A stretch of 45,909 bases of DNA from Planctomycetota bacterium (GTDB taxonomy: Bacteria; Planctomycetota; Phycisphaerae; Sedimentisphaerales; Anaerobacaceae): positions 1-45,909 of the forward strand of contig JADFMM010000016.1 of the NCBI GenBank assembly GCA_022563885.1, in the 5' to 3' direction. The translations under genes and the position numbers were made by a program. Below, piece by piece: positions 17,304 to 26,668 of the stretch (position 1 is the stretch's first letter; each line of letters starts with the position of its first letter). The notes beneath the pieces are model-generated. The model was not told the DNA's origin, did no database searches, and was given only the letters and a program-made list of their open reading frames with translations.

Positions 17304-18800
17304 ATGATGGTTCATCCCAGGTCAAGAATTCTGTTCTTAGTATTGATATCGGCAGTTGTTACGGTCTGCGCTGCGGAGTCAGATCGGCACTACTTTGCCG
17401 TGCTCCTCGACGGCAAGAAGATCGGCCATGCCGAGCATTCGCGGGTTGTCGTCGATGGAGAGGTCCGAACGACTGAGCTGATGCACATGACGATTTCGCG
17501 CATGGGCATTCCCATTCGTATGGAGGTGAGCGATACCTCCATCGAAACGGTTGAGGGGCGGCCCCTTGGTTTCGAACTGGAGCAAAAACTCAGTCTGATC
17601 ACGACCCGTCAGTCGGGTCGTATTGGCGCGGACGGCATGTTGGAGGTGACCACGAAGGGCATCGGACCGGAACAGAAAAAGCGAGTGCCCTGGCCTGAGG
17701 GTGCGCTGATGTCCGAAGGACTCCTTCTGGAGGCCGTGCAAAAGGGACTCACCCCGGGAACCTCCTACACCACCAAGATCTTCGACCCCTCGGCCATGCG
17801 GGCCATGCATACGACGGTTGAAGTGGGATCCAAGCGGGCAATCGACCTATTCGGCCGGTCTGTTCGCTTGACCGAGGTGAAGAGTACCCTTGTCTTTCCG
17901 GGAGCGGGGGCAATCGTGACCACCAGCTACGTGGATGACCAATTGGCAACATTGAAATCGGTGATTCCGTTGATGGGCATGGAGATCGAAATCATTTCCT
18001 GTTCGCGCTCCTATGCACTGGCCGACTTTGAGGCGGGCGAGCTGATGGCCCAGCTGCTCCTGCCCAGTCCCGTTCAGTTGGAGGAGGTCGGCGACTTGGA
18101 GGCGATCGCCTACCGCCTGGTCCCCACGGCCGACGGCGCTCAGCTCAACATACCGACGACGTCCAATCAGACCGTGCGAGCCGATGATGGAAATGTCCTG
18201 GTGACGGTGCGTCCGCTCAGCGGAAAGCTGGGGAATGCCTTTCCCTATCGAGGCGACAACGAAGCGGCGCTCAAGGCCCTAGAGTCCAACGTCTACCTGC
18301 AATGCGACGATGATCGCATAAAAAGCCTGGCCCGGGAGGCGGCTGGACAGACCGAGGACGCCTGGATAGCGGCCCAGCGCATCGAGCGTTTTGTTGCCGG
18401 GTACATCGTAAGCAAAGACCTAACGGTGGGTTACGCATCGGCTCTCGAGACCCTGGAGAGCAGACAGGGCGATTGTACCGAGCACGCGCTGCTCTGCACG
18501 GCCCTGTGCCGTTCCCTTGGCATCCCCGCAGAAGTGGTTGTCGGTATCGCTTATGTAAAAGAGTTTGCCGGGTCGTCGAACAGTTTTGGGGGACATGCGT
18601 GGACACGCGTCTTCATCGAGGATCAGTGGATTGGTCTCGACGCCGCCTTTGCGGGGACCGGCCGGGGCGGCTATGATGCGGGCCATCTCGCCCTGAGCAC
18701 CGGTGGCGGCGAACCGGCCGATTTCTTTTCTCTGATTGGAACCCTGGGTCGCTTCGAAGTGGCGGAGGTCGTTCCCCTGTACGAATCCAGTGATCAGTAA
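17304..18800 (+). CDS. Secreted transglutaminase-like protein
   Basis: This 498-residue protein has a signal peptide (ILFLVLISAVVTVCAAESD) and is probably periplasmic. The first 320 or so residues are a beta-rich domain I cannot name. Residues 365-455 form a transglutaminase-like (papain-fold) core with the triad Cys391 in GDCTEHALL, His431 in GGHAWTRVF and Asp446 in GLDAAF. Bacterial members of this fold are usually peptidases or peptide cyclases rather than protein cross-linkers. Start ATG 17304 follows AAAGGA; an ATG immediately after it is equivalent. It is divergent from murE, so a cell-envelope role is plausible but unproven. Confidence 0.87.
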   Translation: MMVHPRSRILFLVLISAVVTVCAAESDRHYFAVLLDGKKIGHAEHSRVVVDGEVRTTELMHMTISRMGIPIRMEVSDTSIETVEGRPLGFELEQKLSLITTRQSGRIGADGMLEVTTKGIGPEQKKRVPWPEGALMSEGLLLEAVQKGLTPGTSYTTKIFDPSAMRAMHTTVEVGSKRAIDLFGRSVRLTEVKSTLVFPGAGAIVTTSYVDDQLATLKSVIPLMGMEIEIISCSRSYALADFEAGELMAQLLLPSPVQLEEVGDLEAIAYRLVPTADGAQLNIPTTSNQTVRADDGNVLVTVRPLSGKLGNAFPYRGDNEAALKALESNVYLQCDDDRIKSLAREAAGQTEDAWIAAQRIERFVAGYIVSKDLTVGYASALETLESRQGDCTEHALLCTALCRSLGIPAEVVVGIAYVKEFAGSSNSFGGHAWTRVFIEDQWIGLDAAFAGTGRGGYDAGHLALSTGGGEPADFFSLIGTLGRFEVAEVVPLYESSDQ

Positions 18801-18826
18801 TCAGTAACAATTGAGTAATCAGTGAG
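18788..18826 (+). repeat. Short repeated ATCAGTA/GTAATCAG motifs
   Basis: CAGTGATCAGTAATCAGTAA is followed by GAGTAATCAGTGAG, so related 7-9 base units recur four times in about 39 bases. It spans the stop codon of the transglutaminase-like gene. It is a simple degenerate tandem repeat, not a CRISPR array, as there are no unique spacers. Confidence 0.6.
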
Positions 18827-19252
18827 CAAGCAACCAGTCTTCCGCCAAAACCGACTACAGATCCCCAGACCCACAGACCCACAGATCATCCGATAGGGCC
18901 ATCTCTATTGACCTGGCAGACCTGAAATTTATACTGCATGCTAGTGGTGTGTGCTGCCTCACAGGAGAGAATGGGCGGCACAGCCGTGCCTTACGACCAT
19001 GGAGGTTGGATACGGGTTAGTTGCGTGTTGCTTACTGGGATCTCAGTGTATGCGCCGTTTTGGCTCCTTCCGGACCGTTGTCATTGCAGCAAGGATTGGT
19101 TCGTATCGTGCGGTTATGGGGAACGGACCTGTTCAGTTTGGATCACGCCTACAACAATCACAAGGAATGATTGACTCAGAGGTTACGCCCGGAATCAGCC
19201 GACAAAGCTTACAGACGAAGGACAGAACTATATCGAAAACTGATGCGCCTTC
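18827..19252. other. Intergenic region before the LamG gene
   Basis: I see no gene in this stretch of about 425 bases, only overlapping short frames without recognisable products. It must hold the promoter of the downstream LamG gene if that is expressed, but no convincing -35/-10 pair stands out. Confidence 0.5.
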
Positions 19253-22200
19253 ATGAATGACCCTGCAGAGACAAACCGTCGTGTTGATGAGCGTTCCCGA
19301 GTGTGGCAGCGCTGTCGGCTCCTCATCGCTATCCTTGGCTGTCTTCAGGGCGTCGCCTCGGCCAATGCCGATGACGCGCTTGTCGGTCACTGGGAGTTCG
19401 ACAGGGTCAGAGACCTCGAACCCAAACGAGTCTTCGATTCATCTCCCTTTAGAAATGATGGGCGACTGACTGGACAGGCCGCGATTCGATCGGAGGGCCA
19501 TACCGGTGGGGCCTTGGATCTGAATCCCAACAACAGCGACGCAGACTATGTGACGGTTCCCCACGATAGTAGCCTGGATCTACCCGATCAGCTCACCCTT
19601 GCCGCGTGGCTCTTTGTCTTCGAGCTTGACGAGGGCGACGGCATTGCCACCAAGGGCGTCGAGTTGGCTCCCTGGAGTCTGGCCCTGTCGAAGGCGGGGC
19701 ATCCCCTGTTTGAAGTCAATCATCGGGGTGATGGTGCCGCAGTCTACAGCAACCCGTCGGAGCTGCGCGGTCACGAACAGGTCCAGTCCGGTCTATCGAT
19801 CGAATTCCAGCAGTGGGTCCACGTCGCCGTGACCTACGATGGAGCGACCCTGGCCTTCTTCGTCAATGGCGTTGAGGAGCGTTTCTCCGACAAGGCCTAT
19901 CTTTTTGGCAAGACCAACGAGCCCCTGATCTTGGGGGCGGCATTGCCCGGCGAGGATGCGTTCTTCAATGGCTATATGGACGATGTGCGTCTCTACAACC
20001 GGGCCCTGGAGGGCGACAGCATCAAGCTCATGGCATCGGCGGGCCTGCACGCCATTGACCCCAGTCCCGCGAATGGAGCCCGGTCGGTCGCCCATGCGGA
20101 ACTCACTTGGTGGGCCCCGCGCGGTGAGCCCCTGCAGGTGGTCTATGTGGGCACGAATCGCTTTGTAATGACACAAGTGGCGCTTCTCCCCAACTTTGAA
20201 CAGAGTTTCGTGATTGAAAACCCCACGCCCTCGACGACCTACTTTTGGCGGGTAGATCAGCAGGGGGCGACCGAGACGGTGCGCGGCGATGTATGGGTCT
20301 TTTCCACGGCGCCGCTCGAGGCCAGCGAGCCTTCTCCCGCCATTGAGGCCGTGAGCGTGCCTCTCGATGGACTGGGTCTCGGCTGGGCCTCGGGATTCGG
20401 TGCCTCCGGGCACCGGTCTATTTTGGCCCCGCCGGCGGGGAAATGTCGTTGGCCGCCACGCTCGATGCGGATCACTTCACGCCGCCGGCGACGTCCATCG
20501 AGTACGATCGGGCCTATCGTTGGCGGGTCGATGCGGTCTCGCAGGAGGGGTCGGTTGTTACCGGTCCCGTGTGGCGCTTTCGCACCGCCCCCTATGTCCC
20601 GCCCGATCCCTGCGTTGTGGCCTGGTACTGGTTTGACGAGGGCGGCGGCAGCACCTCGCACGATTGGTCCGATAACGGCTTAGATGCTCGACTCGAGGGA
20701 AACGTGGCTTGGTCGGCCGAGGGTAAATTCGGCTGGGCCGCCGACCTGACCGGAGATGGCTACATCCAGATACCGGTGGGTCCGGCGCTGCAAGGTGTCC
20801 GTGATTTCACTCTGCTCGGATGGTTTTTGCAGGAGCAGCCCAGCGAAGGGACGCGTCTGTGGAGCCTCGGCCGCGATGCGGAGCACTCCATTTCCCTGCT
20901 ACCGAACCTGCCCGGGGCAGATAGTTTCCTCTTCGAGAGTCGCTGCGCCAGCGGCGGTGTGGACCGAGAGGGCGGCACAGGCGAACATGCCTTTCCTCTG
21001 GGGGAATGGACCCACAGTGCTTTGCGCCTCGACATGGACCGACGGCGCGCCACCCTCTTCCAAAATGGCCATAGCGTATTGGAAGTCGAGGACATCCAGG
21101 TGGATCCCGCCTTCTTGCACGAGCACGGCGGGATGCCGGCGTGTTACCTCGGTCGGTCTCACCAGGACGACGGGGCTTTCTTTAGAGGCCGGATCGATGA
21201 CGTGCGACTCTACCGGAAGGCCTTGAGCGACACCACCGTTTCTCGGGTAGTCAGCGGGGATCTGGTGCAGGCTTGGGGTCCAACGCCGGTCTCGGGCGAG
21301 CAGGTAGATCGGGAAACGCCGATCACTCTCACCTGGGAGGCGGGGCAGGGGGCTGTCAGCCACGATCTCTACGTTGGCACCCATCCCTCCGCACTTTTCT
21401 ACCAGGGACGCCAGCGTCGTCGCCGTTTCGCCTTGGGGCTGGTTGAGGGGGGCACCACTCACTATTGGCGCGTCGACACCCGGTTCGCCAATGGGGCCGT
21501 GCGGCCGGGCGTGGTGTGGGACTTTACCGTTTCACTCCACCTCGTCGTTGACAACATGGAACTCTATACGGACGACCCCGGTAGCCGCATCTGGGACCAG
21601 TGGATCGACGGGATCGTGACGGCCAACGGGTCAACCGTGGGCTATAACGAACCGCCCTATGCGGAATTGGAGACCGTCCATTCAGGCAGGCAGGCCATGC
21701 CCTTCATCTACGACAATTCGGGAGAGTATGGCTTCTACTCCCAGGCCTTTCTCGATTTGGGTGTCGCCCAGGATTGGACGCGTCACGGCATGAGGGCCCT
21801 GGCCCTCCATTTCTGGGCAGACTACCGGAACACGGTGAAGGAGAGCGACATCCTCTGGGTGGGAATCGCCGACACGTCCGGTCATCAGGCCTTTGTGCCC
21901 CTGGAAAACTCCATGGTCGAATTGAAGCAGGCCGAGTGGCATCAGTGGAACGTTGACTTGGCCCATTTCACCAACGTCGATTTGACGGCGGTGCAGCGCA
22001 TCTTCCTCGGCGTGGGCGACCCCGGCAATACCGTTGCCGGCGGCCAAGGGCTGCTCATTGTCGACGACATTCAGCTCTGGCCGCCCCGCTGCATCGGCGT
22101 TCCCGAACCACCCGACCTCAATGGTGACTGTCGTGTGGACAACTATGATCTGGCCATCCTGACCTCGGATTGGCTGGTCAGCGGTGAATTACACTTTCCT

Positions 22201-22979
22201 CAGGACCCCGGGACCGACGACCTGATGTCCCATTGGCCCCTCGATGGCGATGCGGTCGATGAGGTCAGCGGCCAACGTGGCATCATGCTGGGAGGCAGCC
22301 GGGCCATGGGCGTAGTGGCGACGCCCTTGAGTTTTCAGACGAGGAATGGATTGTGCTGGGCGACACGACCGCCCCTGTCAGTCAGGCCATTGCCGAACTC
22401 GACAGCTTCACCGCCGGCATCTGGGCCCGACCGGTCTTGATCGGCGGTCGGTGGCAGCGTCTCTTCGATTTTGGCAACGGCACAACCGACTATCTGATGC
22501 TTGCCGCCTTTGATGGATCCCCCACAGGGGGGGGAACGCCCCGATTCCATCTCCGCGTCGATGATGCGCAACAGGGACCCAGTTCCGATGTCCCGCTCAA
22601 ACAGCATGAGTGGCAACATGTCACGGCCAGATTGAATGCCGACACCAGCGTCGCCACCATCTGGATCAACGGGGTCAAAACGGGAGAGGCCTTGATGACA
22701 CACCGACCCCGTGATCTGGGACGTACCGGTCTGAACTACTTCGGCAAATCACAGTGGCATGGCGACGGGACATACGTCGGCCGCCTAGACGAGTTCCGCC
22801 TCTACCGGCGTGCCCTGACGGATCTGGAGATGCGCTATCTTGCGGGGCTCACCGAACCCTATGCCAACCTGGGCGAGGCGACTGCCAGCGATCTCAACAC
22901 CGACGGCCGGGTCGATGCGCTGGACCTGGAAATCCTGACAGACGCCTGGTTGCAGGAGACCCTGTGGCCCAGTCCCTAA
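19253..22979 (+). pseudogene. Large secreted LamG/Fn3-like/dockerin-like protein, two frameshifts
   Basis: One gene of about 3.7 kb is split over three frames. It starts with a signal peptide (RCRLLIAILGCLQGVASANA). Order of modules: LamG (19380-20030, HVAVTYDGATLAFFVNG), two fibronectin-III-like modules (to about 20600), LamG (20615-21250), an Fn3-like module, a carbohydrate-binding-like module starting VVDNMELYTDD (21540-22090), a dockerin-like segment DLNGDCRVDNYDLAILTSDW, a third LamG (22220-22850) and a final dockerin-like DLNTDGRVDALDLEILT. The first shift lies near 20395-20420, where the sense resumes as VYFGPAGGEM. The second lies near 22285-22302, resuming as GHGRSGDALEFSDEEW. Both look like loss of one base. 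Such proteins bind extracellular polysaccharide. It is either a pseudogene or affected by sequencing errors. Confidence 0.85.
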
Positions 22980-23171
22980 GGTTTTGCTACAGGGGCAGCT
23001 GTCTAGGTTCGTGCTCGTCATCGAATCCTTGAAAAAGCCGATTACGAGTACCGCTGCGCTGAGCACGAGAGGCACGCCGATGTCGCTCCCTTTTCCCTTT
23101 ATCCCCCCAGGTGTTTGTGATAGACTCGCTCGCCATAGAGCAACAGAGACCCAAACAATGGAGTCGCTAGC

Positions 23172-24647
23172 ATGAGCAGGAGCTCGGTCAAAACACCTTC
23201 TAGCGGGGTCCCGGCCCAACACACCGTTGAACCACTTCGCGAAGGATCTCACGGCCTTGCCCTGGACGGCGAGCGGTTTCATCTGATAGGGATCGGCGGC
23301 ATGGGGATGAGCGCCCTCGCCCTGGTGTTGGCCCGTAGCGGGGCGGTGATCCGAGGGTCCGATCAGACATCAGGGGCCAGTACTGCCCTCTTGGAGGCAC
23401 GAGGTGTCCAAGTCTGCCTCGGCCACAGCGCCGAAAATCTTCAACCTGGCTTTGACAGAGTCGTCGTTTCTGCCGCCATCAATGGGGACAATCCGGAACT
23501 CCTCCACGCCCAGCGCCGCGGCTGCAAGGTCTACAAATACGCGCAGATGTTGGGGGAGCTGTTTAATAGATGTCGGGGGATCGCCATCAGCGGTACCCAT
23601 GGCAAAAGCACCACCAGCGCCTGGTTGACCTATGTCCTACAACAGGCCGGGGTGGATGTGGATTTCGTCATTGGCGCGTCGACCGATCAATTGGTGCGCC
23701 CGGCCGGCTCGGGTCCACCTGACTACTTTATTGCCGAAGCCTGCGAATATGATCGCAGTTTCTTGAACCTCAGGCCCCACATCGCCTGCATACTCAACAT
23801 CGAACCCGATCATCTGGATTACTATCGGGATGAAGCGGAGATCGTCTCGGCCTTTGCTGAGTTTGCCGCGGGCATCGAGGAGGGAGGTGTATTGGTGGCC
23901 CATGGACAAGACGCCAACGTGATGCAGGTCATCACACAGTTGCATCCCCGGCCCCGCAATGTCACCATTGGCTTGGACCCCTCCTGCGACGTATTTGCCG
24001 ATCACATCGTTGACGAGCGGGGCCTCCATCGTTTCGACGTGTATCGAAGCGGGCAGAGGGTGGGTTCGACCCGCATCGGCCTGCCGGGTCAGCACAACAT
24101 CTTTAATAGTCTGGCCGTGTATGCCATGGCCACAGAGATGGGCTTGGACTCGGAGGTGGTCCTGTCCAAGCTATCGACCTTCACGGGCATCGATCGGCGT
24201 TTGATGTTCAAGGGTCGGTTTGACGACATTACCGTCATTGATGACTATGCTCATCATCCGACGGAGATCAGAGCCTCATTGGAAGCCATCACCCAGCGCT
24301 ACACACCCAAACGAATCTGGAGCGTTTTTCAACCCCATCAGTACAGCCGCACGCGGTTTTTGCTTGATGCGTTTGCCGAAAGCTTTAAGCTGTCCCACGT
24401 AATAATCGTTCCCGAGATTTTCGGTGTTAGGGATTCCCCAGAGAGTCGACAGGCGGTCAGTGCCCAGGACCTGGTGCAGCGCCTAAAGGCCTGTGGTTCT
24501 GAGGCCATTTTCCTGGATGGGCGTAGCGCCATTTGTGATTACCTCAAGCGCCACGTGACCGCCGGCGATTTGGTTGTCACGATGGGTGCCGGTGATGTGT
24601 GGAAGGTCGCAGATGAATATATTCAACGGCTTAAGCTCGATAGTTGA
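23172..24647 (+). CDS. murC: UDP-N-acetylmuramate:L-alanine ligase MurC
   Basis: This 491-residue cytoplasmic ligase adds L-Ala to UDP-MurNAc. About 35 extra N-terminal residues precede the Rossmann motif GIGGMGMSALA (40-50). The P-loop is GTHGKST (141-147); CEYDRSFLNL, EPDHLDYY and DDYAHHPTE are typical MurC blocks. GGAG lies eight bases before ATG. It opens the plus-strand block murC-murB-ddl-ftsQ and overlaps murB by 35 bases. In most genomes murG and ftsW would precede it; here the decayed LamG gene does. Confidence 0.97.
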   Translation: MSRSSVKTPSSGVPAQHTVEPLREGSHGLALDGERFHLIGIGGMGMSALALVLARSGAVIRGSDQTSGASTALLEARGVQVCLGHSAENLQPGFDRVVVSAAINGDNPELLHAQRRGCKVYKYAQMLGELFNRCRGIAISGTHGKSTTSAWLTYVLQQAGVDVDFVIGASTDQLVRPAGSGPPDYFIAEACEYDRSFLNLRPHIACILNIEPDHLDYYRDEAEIVSAFAEFAAGIEEGGVLVAHGQDANVMQVITQLHPRPRNVTIGLDPSCDVFADHIVDERGLHRFDVYRSGQRVGSTRIGLPGQHNIFNSLAVYAMATEMGLDSEVVLSKLSTFTGIDRRLMFKGRFDDITVIDDYAHHPTEIRASLEAITQRYTPKRIWSVFQPHQYSRTRFLLDAFAESFKLSHVIIVPEIFGVRDSPESRQAVSAQDLVQRLKACGSEAIFLDGRSAICDYLKRHVTAGDLVVTMGAGDVWKVADEYIQRLKLDS

Positions 24648-25494
24648 AACAGATTACCCCTTGGCGAAACATACCTGGTACGCCATTGGGGGGCCTGCGG
24701 ATTATTTTGTGCGGCCTCAGACGGTAGAGGAACTCCAAGAGGTCATGATTCGTTGTCGGGACAACGACATCCGGACTTATGTCGTTGGATTTGGCTCTAA
24801 TCTGTTGATTCCCGACGAGGGCATCCGCGGAGCCGTGATAAAGTTGGAAGCCGATCACTTCCGCCAGACGCACTTTGATCGTGACACCGTGACCGTCTGG
24901 GCCGGCGCCGAACTGCGGCGATTGATCCTGACCAGTGTCAAGAAAGGGCGCTCCGGGGTTGAAATTTTGTCCGGAATTCCCGGCTCGATTGGGGGCGCGG
25001 TCCGCATGAACGCCGGAGGCCACTTCGGCGATATTGGGACCGTGGTAGAGTCTGTCACGCTCATGGACAAGCAGGGCAATATCTTCGAAAAACGAAAACC
25101 CGAACTCTCCTTCGATTACCGCAGCACCAACATCACCGCGCCGTTGATCCTAAATGCCAAGCTCAAACTCACCAGTGCGGATCCGGAACAGATCCTGCGC
25201 ACCGTGCAGGAGTGTTGGATCTTAAAGAAGAACAGCCAGCCGCTCAACAGCCGCAACTGTGGCTGTATTTTCAAGAATCCCCGAGGTCACTCGGCCGGCG
25301 CGCTCGTCGATCGAGCCGGTCTCAAGGGGCTGCGCATTGGGGGCGCCAAGGTCAGTGAAAAACATGGCAATTTCATCGAGGCGGACCGTGGCTGTCAAAG
25401 CGCCGATGTGCTCAAGTTGATCGACGCGGTCCGGGAGAGAGTCCGGGAACAGTTCAACATCGAAATGAACCTGGAGATCCAGGTGTGGAAGTAA
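24613..25494 (+). CDS. murB: UDP-N-acetylenolpyruvoylglucosamine reductase MurB
   Basis: This 293-residue flavoenzyme reduces UDP-GlcNAc-enolpyruvate to UDP-MurNAc. FAD-binding motifs are GFGSNLLIPD (59-68) and GIPGSIGGAVRMNAG (121-135); FDYRSTN is conserved. The general-acid position lies in GCIFKNP (217-223) and is Cys218 here, where many MurB enzymes have Ser. The short form without the extra type-I loop matches type II. Start ATG at 24613 follows GGAAGG and overlaps the end of murC; the longer frame from 24574 adds residues with no homology. Confidence 0.96.
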   Translation: MNIFNGLSSIVETDYPLAKHTWYAIGGPADYFVRPQTVEELQEVMIRCRDNDIRTYVVGFGSNLLIPDEGIRGAVIKLEADHFRQTHFDRDTVTVWAGAELRRLILTSVKKGRSGVEILSGIPGSIGGAVRMNAGGHFGDIGTVVESVTLMDKQGNIFEKRKPELSFDYRSTNITAPLILNAKLKLTSADPEQILRTVQECWILKKNSQPLNSRNCGCIFKNPRGHSAGALVDRAGLKGLRIGGAKVSEKHGNFIEADRGCQSADVLKLIDAVRERVREQFNIEMNLEIQVWK

Positions 25495-25521
25495 AACAGG
25501 CCACGATCCTCATGCAACGGT

Positions 25522-26643
25522 ATGGAAGCTAGCCCATTAAAAGTTGCCGTTCTGATGGGGGGGCCGGGCAGCGAACGAGAGATCAGTGTTCAAAGCGGTG
25601 GCGCCGTGCTCAAGGCACTCTCCGAGGCAGGTATCGATCATGTCGCCTGGGATGTCCAACCAGACGCGCTGCAATTCCTGGAAGATCCGTCGATTACCCT
25701 CTTCTTCATCGCCTTGCATGGAGAATTTGGTGAAGATGGTCAACTCCAGCGCATCTTGGAAAAGCGGGGTCTGCTCTACACGGGCAGCGGTCCCGACGCC
25801 AGTGAGCTGGCCTTCGACAAGTTGGCCAGCAAACGTGTCTTCGAACGGCAGGGGGTCCCCTGCCCCCGGGCTATTGAGTTCACCGAAGGGCTGGATGCGA
25901 CTGGGCTCCAGATCCAGCTTCAGCCCTTCGAGGACAAAATCGTCGTCAAGCCGCCGCGCGGGGGCAGCAGCCTCGGCGTACAGATCGTGGCCCGCGATGT
26001 CGATCTCTGGAACCTCTGTCGGCGAACCCTCGCAGACTACGGCAGTTGCATGGTCGAGCAGTTTATTGCTGGCAGAGAACTCACCGTCAGTATCTTGGAT
26101 GAGTGTGCCCTGCCCGTCATCGAAGTCCAACCGGCCCGTCCCTTCTATGACTACCATGCCAAGTATGTCGACGACGGCACCCGCTATCTCTTCGACACCT
26201 TGAGTGAGGCAGAGTCGCATGCCTTACAGCAGCAGGCCCTACGCTGTTTTGAAGGCCTGGGTCTGCGGCACTTCGGTCGCATCGACTTCATCCTCTCTCC
26301 CGAAGGCGTCGCCTATTGCCTCGAGGCAAACAGTATTCCCGGATTGACTTCCCATTCACTCCTACCCAAGGCCGCACAAAAAGCAGGTCACTCCATGAGT
26401 GATATCTGCTGCTCCATCGTGGATGCGGCTACGCGCTGTCTGAAAACTCCGTCGTCGGCCCGAGAACGAGCAGTTTATTCGCCTGGCAAAAACGGCAAAG
26501 CAGGCGATATTGGTAGTATCGTCGATGGAGGCGGATGCAACCAGGCGGCAACAGGGCCGCTCGTCTTCGACCCTGAGGCTCAGACCCGAAGGGAAGCCAG
26601 ATCGAGTTCCCAGAAAGCGCCTGGGTGCGAACCCACACCGTGA
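25522..26643 (+). CDS. ddl: D-alanine:D-alanine ligase Ddl with repeat-encoded C-terminal tail
   Basis: This ATP-grasp enzyme joins two D-Ala for the stem peptide. Residues 1-305 match Ddl: MGGPGSEREISVQSG (12-26), HGEFGEDGQLQ (66-76), PPRGGSSLGV, and the Mg and substrate segment EANSIPGLTSHSLLPKAA (268-285). The family normally ends near SIVDAA (299-303). From residue 304 on, about 70 residues (RCLKTPSSARERAV onward) come from family-1 repeat copy D, read in frame until a TGA just beyond it. Total length is 373. The tail is low in hydrophobic residues and probably disordered. The gene sits 27 bases after murB, with no strong ribosome binding site. Confidence 0.95.
   Translation: MEASPLKVAVLMGGPGSEREISVQSGGAVLKALSEAGIDHVAWDVQPDALQFLEDPSITLFFIALHGEFGEDGQLQRILEKRGLLYTGSGPDASELAFDKLASKRVFERQGVPCPRAIEFTEGLDATGLQIQLQPFEDKIVVKPPRGGSSLGVQIVARDVDLWNLCRRTLADYGSCMVEQFIAGRELTVSILDECALPVIEVQPARPFYDYHAKYVDDGTRYLFDTLSEAESHALQQQALRCFEGLGLRHFGRIDFILSPEGVAYCLEANSIPGLTSHSLLPKAAQKAGHSMSDICCSIVDAATRCLKTPSSARERAVYSPGKNGKAGDIGSIVDGGGCNQAATGPLVFDPEAQTRREARSSSQKAPGCEPTP
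26433..26621 (-). repeat. Family-1 palindromic repeat, copy D, inside the ddl coding region
   Basis: This is the most diverged and longest copy (about 189 bp). It has the same orientation as copy C: GCTGTCTGAAAACTCCGTC at the left, GATCGAGTTCCCAGAAAGCG at the right. The centre CAGGCGATATTGGTAGTATC matches copy C closely. About 30 bases (roughly 26565-26595) are inserted relative to the other copies. It supplies the C-terminal extension of Ddl without a stop codon and ends about 45 bases before ftsQ. Exact ends are uncertain by a few bases. Confidence 0.88.
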
Positions 26644-26668
26644 CTTCCCCTCTTTAGAACGCTCCCCA

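Noticed and set aside
18788-18826. Possible CRISPR or short tandem repeat array
   Set aside because: The units are degenerate 7-9 base motifs without spacers. No CRISPR array or cas gene is present in the window.
25537-26220. A 227-codon open frame opposite ddl
   Set aside because: It is the complementary-strand shadow of a highly conserved gene in GC-rich DNA, without its own motifs.
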